Of a stretch of 64,000 nt of DNA, positions 56,365 to 64,000 are shown in pieces (position 1 is the first letter of the stretch; every line of letters begins with the position of its first letter). The notes under the pieces were generated by a model. That model was not told the DNA's origin, did not search any database, and saw nothing but the letters and a program-made list of their open reading frames with translations. Both the position numbers and the translations under genes were made by a program. Origin of the DNA: a virus; IMG/VR virus record IMGVR_UViG_3300045454_000117, positions 1 to 64,000 of that record. One strand, 5' to 3'.

Positions 56365-57467
56365 GCCCGCGCCTCCGGCTTGGTGGGGTCGAAGTCGATC
56401 AGCTCCTGCGCCGCCAGCAGCACGTCGAGCCCCAGCCGGAAGGATTCGAACCAAGTGTCCAGAACGGCCGCCTCGGGCAGTTCGCACAGGCCTGCGACGT
56501 CCATGAAGCCCATCTCCATGCCGTGTCGGCCGACCTCGTCCAGCTCGCGCTGGAAGTGATCGAACGGCACGAGGGTCAGCGAGGGCAGGTGCGAGGCTTC
56601 ATCGAGATGAGGAAAATAGTCGACTGCCCGGCCAAAGTTCTCGACGAGCCAGCCGGTGCGCGCGGCGCGGTGCGCCTCGAACGCGGTCTTCAGCCGCCGC
56701 AACAGCGATCGGAGCGCCTTGGGCATTGCCTTCAGCGGATCGGGCCGTGCGATCATGAAGTCCGGCCGCTTCGCGTTCATGGTCGACGGAAGCATCTCCT
56801 CCGCTTCATCGACCTCAACGCCGTAGCTTTCGATCAGATGTGCACGGGCTTCCTCATCGGTAGTGGCACCGTCCCAGTGGTAGGCCGAGAACTCCTCGAA
56901 CATGTCCTCATAGTTGAAGAGCGTCAGCACGCTGCCCAACGTTCCCGTTAGCGCCTTATACGCCGCGGCCCGCCAACCGACCGGAGCGACCGATCCGAAC
57001 AGCGTGTCCGACAGGACATTGGTCTTTTCGATCCAGCCGAGCTCGAGCTGTCCGATATCGTCGCAGATCACTGCGATCGCCGGCGGGATCTCGCCGTCAC
57101 CGACCAGCACCACCACCCGCAGGTTTGTCAGCTTCACTGGGGCGAGCAGCTCCATGACTGCTGCGCGGAACCCATCCTCGATGTGCCTGCGTGCCTCCGC
57201 GCGCGTGAACAGGCGCTCCGGCTCGCGCGAGGCAAGCCACTGGCCGATAATCCGGTGGTGATGTGCCAGCGGTGCGTCGAAGGCGCGCGGGACATCCGGC
57301 GAGATCTTCGCCGCCCGCCCAGCAAGGTCACCCGAGAGGCGCAAGCCTGAGGCCGGGGGGCGGCTGGAGCGGCTCGCCGCGCGGGGGCGCGAGGCAAACG
57401 CTCGCATGGAGGGCTTGCTCGGCCTCGCTGCAGACGGGGTCAGATGCAATTGCTGTGTCGCCATCAT
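56361..57467 (-). CDS. PRTRC system protein F
   Basis: A 368-aa protein of the PRTRC F type, with no catalytic motif recognised. Landmarks are HHRIIGQWLASREPERLFTRAEARRHIEDGFRAAVMELL, TNLRVVVLVGDGEIPPAIAVICDDI, FGSVAPVGWRAAAYKALTGTLGSVLTLFNYEDMFEEFSAYHWDG and DYFPHLDEASHL. Mostly alpha/beta followed by helices. The N-terminal ~45 residues are Arg/Ser/Pro-rich and overlap a competing frame (57328-57537), so the exact start is uncertain. Role in the cassette unknown. Confidence 0.85.
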   Translation of the reverse strand: MMATQQLHLTPSAARPSKPSMRAFASRPRAASRSSRPPASGLRLSGDLAGRAAKISPDVPRAFDAPLAHHHRIIGQWLASREPERLFTRAEARRHIEDGFRAAVMELLAPVKLTNLRVVVLVGDGEIPPAIAVICDDIGQLELGWIEKTNVLSDTLFGSVAPVGWRAAAYKALTGTLGSVLTLFNYEDMFEEFSAYHWDGATTDEEARAHLIESYGVEVDEAEEMLPSTMNAKRPDFMIARPDPLKAMPKALRSLLRRLKTAFEAHRAARTGWLVENFGRAVDYFPHLDEASHLPSLTLVPFDHFQRELDEVGRHGMEMGFMDVAGLCELPEAAVLDTWFESFRLGLDVLLAAQELIDFDPTKPEARA

Positions 57468-57537
57468 CGTTTTCGATCCATTCGAGGAGCGTTTTGCGCG
57501 GGGGTGGCGCGATCGCCGGGCGTGTCGATCGCGCCAC
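57328..57537 (-). CDS. Possible small protein overlapping PRTRC F start, 69 aa
   Basis: GTG start 2 nt after the PRTRC C stop. The frame (RKTLLEWIENDDGDTAIASDPVCSEAEQALHAS...) looks more protein-like than the N terminus of protein F encoded by the same DNA. Either this is a real extra gene with protein F starting further in, or the resemblance is fortuitous. Confidence 0.4.
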   Translation of the reverse strand: MARSTRPAIAPPPRKTLLEWIENDDGDTAIASDPVCSEAEQALHASVCLAPPRGEPLQPPPGLRLAPLG

Positions 57538-57539
57538 GG

Positions 57540-57746
57540 TCAGCCCTTGGTGCCGACCGCGCGACGGTATTCGGTGACCAGCACGCCATTGCTGACACCG
57601 GCATCGACCGTCTCGGCGTTGAGAATCGCGGGGTAGAGCTGCGCGTGATAAGCGCGCAGCGCCTGGGGATCGTTGGCGATGTGCGCCGGGACCGGGAGGT
57701 CGATCCCGTCATAGCGATACACGCGCTCCAGTTGATTGATCTGCAT
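57540..57746 (-). CDS. PRTRC system protein C (ubiquitin-like)
   Basis: A 68-aa protein, MQINQLERVYRYDG at the start and TEYRRAVGTKG at the end, with AGGAG upstream. Length and beta-grasp-like pattern (strand, strand, helix DPQALRAYHAQLYP, strands) match PRTRC C. The flexible Gly-containing C terminus is what an E1-like enzyme would activate if this is the modifier; unlike ubiquitin it ends in a single Gly. Conjugation is an inference. Confidence 0.88.
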   Translation of the reverse strand: MQINQLERVYRYDGIDLPVPAHIANDPQALRAYHAQLYPAILNAETVDAGVSNGVLVTEYRRAVGTKG

Positions 57747-57786
57747 GGGAAGCTCCTGAATTGGGTTAAGGTCGGCGGGCTAGGGA

Positions 57787-58203
57787 TCACCAAAGGCTGG
57801 CCGGTTCCCCCGGCTTCGCATCAGCGGGCGGAGTGCTTGCGGGCGGCGGGGCCGCAGCCGCGGCGCTCTTGGCCGGTGAGGGTGCGGGCTTCGCCTTCGC
57901 GGCCGCGCTCGTCTTTGCCGCTTCGGCGGAGGCGCGCTGTTCCGCGAGCTGATCCGCGAGAGCCTTGCGGGTCGCGATCAGCTGGCCCAGCGCGCCCTCC
58001 TCGCCGCGCGCGAGCTCGGCATCAATCTCGGCGGCGCTCGCGGTGATCGAGATGGGACGGGCTTCGTCGGTCCCAAGGGCGTGCTTGGCCCCTTCGGCCT
58101 TCCTCGGGATGATGGTCAGCGTGACAGTCTCGTCAGGTCCGGCCGCGAGGTCGAACCCGAGGGAATAGCGGGAGAGCAGCGGTAGCAGGCTGGTAATCAG
58201 CAT
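57787..58203 (-). CDS. PRTRC system protein E
   Basis: A 138-aa protein: N-terminal beta domain (MLITSLLPLLSRYSLGFDLAAGPDETVTLTIIPRKAE...), helix (EGALGQLIATRKALADQLAEQRA) and a long Ala/Pro/Lys-rich tail. It fits PRTRC E in position between ParB and C and in layout. Function unknown. Confidence 0.85.
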   Translation of the reverse strand: MLITSLLPLLSRYSLGFDLAAGPDETVTLTIIPRKAEGAKHALGTDEARPISITASAAEIDAELARGEEGALGQLIATRKALADQLAEQRASAEAAKTSAAAKAKPAPSPAKSAAAAAPPPASTPPADAKPGEPASLW

Positions 58204-58265
58204 GGTGGCAGTCCTTCGTCTTGGTGGAGTTGGGTGCGCATCAGGCGCTCGGCGCGGCGTCCGGC

Positions 58266-59861
58266 TTAGGCAGAGGGCTCGCTAGTCGGCGGAGGGCCGT
58301 ACTTGCCATCGAGCGCCATCGCGCTGGGAACGCGGCCCGCCCAGGCGAAGCCCGTGGCATTCAGCATCCCTGCGATGATCGCGTCGCGCTTTGCCTTGAG
58401 CAGGTTCGCAAAGGGCTTCGTGCCCATGTGGGCGACCAGGCCGCATTCCTGTGCGACGAATTTCAGCTCGTCGTTGGTGCAGCGCTCCAGGAACTCTTGG
58501 TCGACCTGCCAGCTGGCCCGGAGATCGACGTCGAACTCGAACGCGAGAACCGTGACGATATCGAAGCTGGGTACGTCCTTCGCGTAGGCGGCACCGATCG
58601 CCGCGAGCACATCGCTAGCCCGCTTGCTCGGCAATTCGCGAAGCTCGGCCAGCTTTGCATTGTAGTCGCGTTTCTCGAAGCCTTCGCCGACGAGAAGCGC
58701 CGCGCGCGCCGTCAGCGTCTCGGGTCTGATCTGCGAGAGAGTCCCCGACATCGCGGCGGTGAGAACCGTCACCAGTCCGTGTTCCGGGTTGGCCACAAGG
58801 GCCCGAGCGACCGCGCTACGCCATGCCGCTTCCCGAACGTCCGCGAAGCGCGCGGCGATGGACTTCGCTGTGACGGCCACCTTCGGGGCTGCTGCGGCCG
58901 GAGCGGGCTTGGTCGGCGCAGCGGGTGCCGGAGTGGGTGCCGAGGCCGGTTGCCCACTCGGCACAATCGCATCGGCGGTAGCCAGCGTTTCCGCCTCGGG
59001 GGCAGAATTCGGCTCGATTGGTGCCGCCTCCTCCGCTGGTACCGGCGCTTCCGCCGCCTTCGCCGCGGCGGCGCGCTCCTCTTCCTCGCGTCGGGCAGCA
59101 TCCGCCGCCTCCAGCTTCAGCTGGAAACAGCCGCCATTGGTGCAATGCCCGTCATCGACATGGGTACCGAACAGTGCGCCCTGGACGGCGGAGTTGAACG
59201 GGCAGGCCGCGCATTCCGCCTTATCGAAGGTCGCGTTCGCGAGATCTTGCATCACGCGCATCAGCAGCTCGCGCGTCTTCCCGACATCGAGGTTCGCCGA
59301 CAGGATCGTATCGAGCGCCTTGTCCTGCTTGTCCCCAGGGACTGCTGCCAGCAGTTCGGCATGGCCGACCTTGATCCGGCGCTCGTCGAGAGCGGTCTTC
59401 ACCGTCGCCGACAGGTTGGCGAGAGCAAGCCGTCGTTCGAGCTTGGCGGCTGACCAGCCGAGGCGCGCGGCGGCCTCCGCCTTGTCCCCCTGACACGCTG
59501 CGAGAACGCGCACCGCGGCATCGGCCTGTTCGGTCTCCGATGCATCATCGCGGACATCGTTTTCGTCGATCGCCGCCTCCAATGCCTCCTGATCGGTGAG
59601 GTCGCGCACGATGACCGGGATTTCGCCGTCCGCCCCGAAAGCTTCCAGCGCCGCGCGATATCGCCGCCCGCCGGCGACGATCTTAAACTCGGCCGAGTCA
59701 ACGATGGGACGCACCAGCACGGGCTGGAGCAATCCCCTCAGCTTCAGCGAAGCGACCAGCTCGGCGTGCTTTGCCGGATCGAAGTACCGACGCGGGTTGT
59801 CGGCTTCGCGCAGCTGGGCGAGGGGCAGCGTGGTCGGGCGGATTGGCTCTGGCGCAATCAT
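58266..59861 (-). CDS. PRTRC system ParB-family protein
   Basis: A 531-aa protein. ParB/Srx N-terminal domain (LPLAQLREADNPRRYFDPAKHAELVASLKLRGLLQPVLVRP...FKIVAGGRRYRAALEAFG) with the nucleotide-binding-type GGRRYRA box at 64-70. Then a KorB-like HTH (GDKAEAAARLGWSAAKLERRLALANL), a Cys cluster (CAACPFNS...HCTNGGCF, ~218-245) that may bind zinc, an Ala/Pro linker and a helical C-terminal domain. It is first in the cassette. No ParA and no actin-like PRTRC D are seen in the window. Confidence 0.93.
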   Translation of the reverse strand: MIAPEPIRPTTLPLAQLREADNPRRYFDPAKHAELVASLKLRGLLQPVLVRPIVDSAEFKIVAGGRRYRAALEAFGADGEIPVIVRDLTDQEALEAAIDENDVRDDASETEQADAAVRVLAACQGDKAEAAARLGWSAAKLERRLALANLSATVKTALDERRIKVGHAELLAAVPGDKQDKALDTILSANLDVGKTRELLMRVMQDLANATFDKAECAACPFNSAVQGALFGTHVDDGHCTNGGCFQLKLEAADAARREEEERAAAAKAAEAPVPAEEAAPIEPNSAPEAETLATADAIVPSGQPASAPTPAPAAPTKPAPAAAAPKVAVTAKSIAARFADVREAAWRSAVARALVANPEHGLVTVLTAAMSGTLSQIRPETLTARAALLVGEGFEKRDYNAKLAELRELPSKRASDVLAAIGAAYAKDVPSFDIVTVLAFEFDVDLRASWQVDQEFLERCTNDELKFVAQECGLVAHMGTKPFANLLKAKRDAIIAGMLNATGFAWAGRVPSAMALDGKYGPPPTSEPSA

Positions 59862-60292
59862 GCGGCCACCGCCCGCGCGGACGCGCCAAAGTGGTTAGAC
59901 GTTGAGGCCCGGACGCCGCGGGTTTCCGTGGGGCCTTTTCGGTCGGTTAGACATTTCAGACCCGCAGAAAACGGTAGATTTGGAAGCCCGGCTCGGGCCT
60001 CCAGCCTTTTGACGATGAGCAGCAATACCTACGCGGCGTGAGCAAATGAGTAGTTCGCGTTTAGATCGAGTGAACTGCTCCTGCGCCTCAGCAAGACGAT
60101 TTGACTGCAGTGGGGCTCAACTAAAAATATAGATTGGCAGTGGAGCTGCGCACTTGGCGATCGAATGGACATCCGCAGCGACTCGCTGAGTAGCGGCGGA
60201 TTGAGTGGCTCTTCGTTTGCCACTCCTGGAGCCCTGCCCTTTGCGACTTCCGCACTTGGGCGTTGATCATGTCGCGGCCGCAGCTTTGTGGG
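59862..60292. other. Regulatory gap upstream of PRTRC parB
   Basis: No convincing gene in 431 bp. It holds two GGTTAGAC boxes (59893-59900 and 59945-59952, 52 bp apart; GTCTAACC in the direction of parB transcription) and a GCCCGgctCGGGC hairpin (59985-59997). A lower-GC tract lies at ~60030-60200 that may contain the promoter. The second box is part of the 13-mer shared with the integrase end. Confidence 0.55.
59892..59957. repeat. GGTTAGAC direct repeats upstream of parB
   Basis: TGGTTAGAC (59892-59900) and GGTTAGACATTTC (59945-59957) lie in direct orientation 31-96 bp before the parB start. Candidates for ParB or regulator binding, or for an attachment core with the copy at 54-66. Confidence 0.45.
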
Positions 60293-61003
60293 TCAGCTAT
60301 CGGAGCCAAGCTCCGGCCAAGGCATCGCACACTCACTCAAGCCCGTGCGAAAAGAAAGGACCGTCGGACCCCAATCGGCGTCAACGTCGAACGCCTCGCC
60401 GATTCGATAGCCGCGGGCCGCAAACAGGTGGCTGTCCACCAGTTCATCGATGGGCCGATTGATACAGCCCGCCTTAAGCGTTTCGGGCAGTCGCCGATCT
60501 AGGATCAGCCAAGCAAGGCCGCCTTGGGTCGACATGTGACAGTTCCCGACCGTTGCGATCACCTCGACCGCCCGATCGACAACCCGGATGCCGGCGTATG
60601 CGAAGCCGGACGAACGTGGCCGTATGACGGCGATGGCCTGCGCCGGCGCGAGCCAATCCGCATGATAGTCATAGATCGGGTCTATGTCGCTAGCTGACCG
60701 GCCGAACGGTCCGCTCTCCTTCCGGACCGCGAGCAGCGCCTTCCCCGAATGGCGCCGCAACCATGCGGGGCCTGGACGCAACCCGTTCAGGGCATCGTGG
60801 AATGCGATCCCGGCTGTGGTCACGAAGTCGTAAGCGACAGGCGAGACATACCTGACGCAAGCCTGCAGATGCGTCCGAAAACAGCGGGTGAACGCAACGT
60901 CGGCCAGCCCGCTGAGGGCTCGGACCTGTTCACGCGCACGGCGGTCAGCGTTTTGCAAGTCGCGACTTATGCGGGCCCGGTGATGGCGGTTGCGATGTAG
61001 CAC
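60293..61003 (-). CDS. Hypothetical protein, 236 aa
   Basis: A protein of up to 236 aa. The C-terminal ~190 residues look like genuine protein (PAWLRRHSGKALLAVRKESGPFGRSASDIDPIYDYHADWLAPAQAIAVI, NCHMSTQGGLAWLILDRRLPETLKAGCINRPIDELVDSH). The first ~35 residues are Arg-rich and the true start may be internal. It ends 431 bp upstream of parB. Function unknown. Confidence 0.65.
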   Translation of the reverse strand: MLHRNRHHRARISRDLQNADRRAREQVRALSGLADVAFTRCFRTHLQACVRYVSPVAYDFVTTAGIAFHDALNGLRPGPAWLRRHSGKALLAVRKESGPFGRSASDIDPIYDYHADWLAPAQAIAVIRPRSSGFAYAGIRVVDRAVEVIATVGNCHMSTQGGLAWLILDRRLPETLKAGCINRPIDELVDSHLFAARGYRIGEAFDVDADWGPTVLSFRTGLSECAMPWPELGSDS

Positions 61004-61009
61004 ACCCGT

Positions 61010-61825
61010 TCACAGCAGACGGCGCGCGCGGCCGGGTTTCACGCCGCCATCGGGATCGTCGGGCGCGGCCATGACCATCGCGAGCAGGTGCTGGGTCAGC
61101 ATCAGACCGCCGCGCCTGTATGCCATGTCGCCCCACGTCTCCCACCGATCGAGGCGATGCGCCAGCCAGACATGAAAGCGGTCGCGCGCGGAATTGTCCG
61201 AGAAGGACTGCATCCACAGGGTGCGGCGAAGCGGCACGGCCTGACCGAGACCATCGCCGATCAGCGCGATCGCAGGCTTCCGCCACAAGTCGCGCCTCTC
61301 AAAACGGAAGGGCATCTTCGCGGCGAGCGCCTCCACCCGGTCGAGCCAAGCGGCCGTTTCGGCATCCGAGGCTTTGGACGGCGCGAGCGTCTGGATCGAT
61401 TCGCTTCCGACCGGCATGCCGCGCACCTGGGACGGACGTGTCGCGGCAATCATCACGAGCGCCGCGTGTCCCTCTGCACTGATCCCGGTCCCGAACGGCG
61501 GGTCGCCGCCGGTCAGCCCCTGCGAATACACCCAGGTCCGATAGAAGCGCTCGAAGTCGTGCTCGCCCATGAACAGGTCATGCGCCTGCTCAGCGACGTG
61601 AACCACGCGGCGGCTGATCGCCGCGAGGTGGGCCATCATGCGCTCCAGTCCCTCTTCCATGGCAGACGATTTGGGCATGCCCAACCGGCCGATCCAGAAC
61701 GCCTCGCGAACCGACGTCCAGCGGCGCCCGTCCTCGTCGAGCAGGGTTGCGCCATGCGGCGAGCCATCGGTGTGCAGCCAATAACCCCACGGCAGCGCCG
61801 GATTGCGGATGTCCTCATACCTCAT
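61010..61825 (-). CDS. Hypothetical protein, 271 aa
   Basis: A 271-aa protein (MRYEDIRNPALPWGYWLHTDGSPHGATLLDEDGRRWTSVREAFWIGRLG...), largely helical with many Trp and Arg. Its start overlaps the upstream gene by 4 bp and its stop is 6 bp from the next, so one operon. I do not recognise the family. Its company (exonuclease, PRTRC) suggests plasmid or integrative-element accessory genes. Confidence 0.7.
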   Translation of the reverse strand: MRYEDIRNPALPWGYWLHTDGSPHGATLLDEDGRRWTSVREAFWIGRLGMPKSSAMEEGLERMMAHLAAISRRVVHVAEQAHDLFMGEHDFERFYRTWVYSQGLTGGDPPFGTGISAEGHAALVMIAATRPSQVRGMPVGSESIQTLAPSKASDAETAAWLDRVEALAAKMPFRFERRDLWRKPAIALIGDGLGQAVPLRRTLWMQSFSDNSARDRFHVWLAHRLDRWETWGDMAYRRGGLMLTQHLLAMVMAAPDDPDGGVKPGRARRLL

Positions 61826-62538
61826 CGGCGCTGCACGGGCTGATATTCGGCAAGGCCGACCGGCGGACGATCGCCCTTGAGCTCGGGCATCGGCAGCCCT
61901 TCGGCGATGGCATGGAGCTGAGCGGCCAGGTTGGTCGTCTCGCGAACGACATAGCGCTCATCTCGATAGACGCGACCGTTCTCGAGACCGAGCGGCGCAA
62001 CGTGCTGGGGGGTCGAGGGAATGAGGTCATAGGGCTTGTCGCACGAGAAGCCGAACCACCAGAGTTGCTCCGGCAGCGTCGCCACCGCGACCATCGTCCT
62101 TGCATCGAACGGCGGATCAATGGGCGTCGACGAACGGCCGGCCGCGCGCCGCGGCACGCGGACGTGGCACACCGAGATCTCCTGCGGTTCGTATTCCTCG
62201 CACGGCGACGCATAGTCGACACCGCCGTGCACGACGATGGGCGGGTCGTGGGGCAGCGCCTCCTCGCCTACGCCCGCAAGCGGGTGGTCGGGACCCACAC
62301 CGACAAACCCGCACAGGGCACCATTGGTATCGCGGCGCATGATGCAAGGCAGCCCGGTGTCGCGGTCGATCCACGACACCTTGTCGGGCTCGGCGCTCCA
62401 CGGGCCATCGCCGGACGGGTGCCTGCCGCGGACATGGTACACCTCCACCGGCATGACGTCCGTGCCGGCCAGCGGCCGGTGCTGCACGGCCGTCGCGACG
62501 GGGACCAGCGCCTTGCTGGGCTTCGGCTTCTTCGTCAT
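61822..62538 (-). CDS. Hypothetical protein, 238 aa
   Basis: A 238-aa protein; start at 62538 has GAAGGAGAAGG upstream. Basic N terminus, then a beta-rich body (GLPCIMRRDTNGALCGFVGVGPDHPLAG, VVHGGVDYASPCEEYEPQEISVCHVRVP, QLWWFGFSCDKPYDLIPST). Conserved-looking, family not recognised. Same operon as its neighbours. Confidence 0.7.
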   Translation of the reverse strand: MTKKPKPSKALVPVATAVQHRPLAGTDVMPVEVYHVRGRHPSGDGPWSAEPDKVSWIDRDTGLPCIMRRDTNGALCGFVGVGPDHPLAGVGEEALPHDPPIVVHGGVDYASPCEEYEPQEISVCHVRVPRRAAGRSSTPIDPPFDARTMVAVATLPEQLWWFGFSCDKPYDLIPSTPQHVAPLGLENGRVYRDERYVVRETTNLAAQLHAIAEGLPMPELKGDRPPVGLAEYQPVQRR

Positions 62539-62560
62539 CACCTTCTCCTTCGAGTCTGCT

Positions 62561-63469
62561 TCACGATTGCGGATTGCGCGGCATTGGCGCGTAGCGCTCA
62601 CGCCAGGTCACGCGCTCGATACGCGGACCCAGCGCCTTCGGGTTGGCATCGACCGCGTAGACCTGGGCGGCGAGCCACCATTCCTCCTCGGCGCGCCCGC
62701 TGTCCGACACCTCGCGCCACCAGGTCTTGCTCATGCCGTCCCATCGGTAACCTCGGGCGCGAAGGCGATCCTTCAGCTCGAAGGCCGCCCCGACCGCCCA
62801 GATGCGCCAGCTCGGCGCGCAGGCCCGCTCGAGCATCTCGCCAAGCGCGGTCTCACCCGGCCCGAAGTCGTGGCCGAGCAACGCGATCACGGCATCGACG
62901 TCGTCGGTTGCGCGGTGCGCGCCGTGATAGAAGCCGACCTGCGCCAGCAGCCAGCCAAGCGACCGGCCATCGAAGCCCCTCCCCCGCCAGTCGATGTCGT
63001 TGCACGAGCAGGCCCACGCCAGGTTCTCGATTCCGGCGATCCGACGCTCGAACTTCCGGCGGTCGAACACAGCGTTGTGCGCGCAGACGAAGTCAGCTGA
63101 CATCAGCAACCGACGCACCGCGTCCTCGTCGATCGACTGGCCCTTCAGCGCCTCATCGGTGAGGCCGGTCAGGCGGACGATGTCGTCGGGCAGTGGCGAC
63201 CCGGGATCCTCCAGCCAGGAATACGCCCGGTCGATCTTGACGATGACGCCATCGGGGTCGTGCCGGAAGCGTCGCAACGCGAGTTCGACGATCACGTCGT
63301 CGTCCCCGATCCCCGTGGTCTCGCAGTCCACCACGACCCCGATGCCGGTATCGACCTTTCCGCCAATGCCGGTGAGCCCTTCGCGGATGTCGAGTCGGCG
63401 CAGGATGCGCACGTCGTCAGCCGAATCGATGGCGCACAGCACCTCGGGGCCGAGCGTCTCGTCCCGCAT
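62561..63469 (-). CDS. DnaQ-like DEDDh 3'-5' exonuclease
   Basis: A 302-aa protein. Exonuclease residues D48 and E50 in VVDCETTG, D136 in AHNAVFDRRKF, H185 and D190 in HRATDDVDA form a complete DEDDh site of the DNA polymerase III epsilon family. A C-terminal ~80-residue domain (AFELKDRLRARGYRWDGMSKTWWREV) resembles small DNA/RNA-binding add-ons of plasmid-borne exonucleases. Start at 63469 follows GGAGGCG. Likely a stand-alone proofreading or repair nuclease. Confidence 0.88.
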   Translation of the reverse strand: MRDETLGPEVLCAIDSADDVRILRRLDIREGLTGIGGKVDTGIGVVVDCETTGIGDDDVIVELALRRFRHDPDGVIVKIDRAYSWLEDPGSPLPDDIVRLTGLTDEALKGQSIDEDAVRRLLMSADFVCAHNAVFDRRKFERRIAGIENLAWACSCNDIDWRGRGFDGRSLGWLLAQVGFYHGAHRATDDVDAVIALLGHDFGPGETALGEMLERACAPSWRIWAVGAAFELKDRLRARGYRWDGMSKTWWREVSDSGRAEEEWWLAAQVYAVDANPKALGPRIERVTWRERYAPMPRNPQS

Positions 63470-63538
63470 ATCGCCTCCATCATGTGTGATTGAGGCCCCG
63501 CCAGTCACCGGCGGAGCCGCGCGTCCCTGTGCGGCTTC

Positions 63539-64000
63539 CTAGCCGAAGAAGCGCTGCTCGATGTTCACGTCGAGGCCGGCCGCCAGCGGCGAGGCCGGAT
63601 CCTCGGCAATGAGCGCGAGCGTGTCGCGCATAGCGCGTGAAACCAGGGCGTCGACCAGCGGGTCGTCCGGATCGAAGCCGGCGACGATACGCGCGTCCGC
63701 GGACGCCGCCCCGATCCGGCAATATAGCCGGCCTGCAACCTCGGCCTCCGCAGTCGCGAGCGAGGCATGGAAGGCCTGGATGTTCTCGCCGCCATCGTGC
63801 GATACGACGGTGGCCGTGAACAGGCGCGGCCTCGGCGACCGCACGCGGTCGAAATGCAGGATCTCGGCGCCCTGCCCGTCCGCTTGAGCTTCAACGGACT
63901 CCTCGTCATCGCTCGCGAGCGCGTCGATCATGCCGGGGTCGGCATCCAGACCAAGCGACAGGCCGTGGACGAGAATGCCGCGGATGCACGCCTGCCGCGT
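63539..64000 (-). CDS. Hypothetical protein, 5' end beyond window (partial)
   Basis: The frame stays open to the right edge, so the gene begins outside the window; an internal Met at 63931 is not taken as the start. At least 153 residues are visible, with a beta-rich stretch (RLFTATVVSHDGGENIQAFHASLATAEAEVAGRLYCRIG) and helical end (DPLVDALVSRAMRDTLALIAED). Function unknown. It continues the minus-strand operon. Confidence 0.7.
   Translation of the reverse strand, partial: TRQACIRGILVHGLSLGLDADPGMIDALASDDEESVEAQADGQGAEILHFDRVRSPRPRLFTATVVSHDGGENIQAFHASLATAEAEVAGRLYCRIGAASADARIVAGFDPDDPLVDALVSRAMRDTLALIAEDPASPLAAGLDVNIEQRFFG

Noticed and set aside
57444-58046. 200-codon plus-strand frame across the PRTRC C and E genes
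   Set aside because: Antisense to supported PRTRC genes, no motifs.
60029-60223. 64-codon minus-strand frame upstream of parB
   Set aside because: Low-information Ser/Leu/Arg composition, no clear ribosome-binding site, lies in the presumed regulatory gap.
1-64000. CRISPR arrays, rRNA or insertion sequences
   Set aside because: No regularly spaced direct repeats, no rRNA-like segments and no transposase were found on reading both strands.

Overview
This window is high-GC, densely coded DNA that reads as a temperate siphovirus-type prophage from an alphaproteobacterium. The small phage proteins look most like those of sphingomonads (Sphingomonas/Novosphingobium/Sphingobium); that assignment rests on recognition, not on a search. 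Starts are often GTG, and neighbouring genes commonly overlap by ATGA, GTGA or TGATG. I see no rRNA, tRNA or CRISPR array.

Layout. (1) 1-10.4 kb, minus strand: tyrosine integrase at the left edge, then a leftward early operon with an ASCH-like protein, a DUF5131-type protein, a Cys-rich miniprotein, a HerA-like ATPase and a RecT recombination module. (2) 10.4-11.9 kb: immunity region with a HIRAN protein, an S24 repressor and a Cro-like protein. 17-bp operators of one family (ATYGCGA-N3-TCGCRAT) lie at both ends of the region. (3) 11.6-21.3 kb, plus strand: rightward early operon with small regulators, an Acb2-like anti-CBASS sponge, a RuvC-like resolvase, DnaB helicase, a DUF1376-type replication protein and a putative late regulator. 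(4) 21.2-25.1 kb, minus strand: accessory island with a ParB, two small proteins, a DUF4942 methyltransferase and a GIY-YIG/HigA-like fusion. Several of its genes share a repeated 15-nt leader. (5) 25.3-51.7 kb, plus strand: late operon. It holds two ParB-fold proteins (one fused to a methyltransferase), terminase, a portal/MuF fusion, protease, capsid, connectors, tail tube, frameshifted tail chaperones, tape measure, DUF2460/DUF2163/NlpC/TipJ tail-tip proteins, a fibre, holin candidates, a GH108 endolysin and nested spanins. Two minus-strand morons interrupt it. (6) 51.7-52.5 kb: small minus-strand genes, then a structured non-coding stretch. (7) 52.9-59.9 kb, minus strand: a PRTRC cassette in the order ParB, E, C, F, B, A (JAB), ThiF (E1), followed by a Zn-ribbon, a methyltransferase-like protein and two small proteins. 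(8) 60.3-64 kb: uncharacterised genes and a DEDDh exonuclease in the same direction; the last gene runs off the window.

How it fits together. The repressor would hold both early operons through the shared operators. A third look-alike operator overlaps a promoter-like sequence just before the late genes. The PRTRC cassette is the most intriguing element. It encodes an E1-like enzyme, an E2-like protein with a plausible catalytic Cys, a JAMM peptidase with all metal ligands and a ubiquitin-like-sized protein ending in GTKG, next to a ParB and a DNA methyltransferase-like protein and within a few kb of phage lysis genes. Whether it belongs to the phage (for example a phage-plasmid) or to a plasmid or integrative element carrying the prophage cannot be settled from this window.
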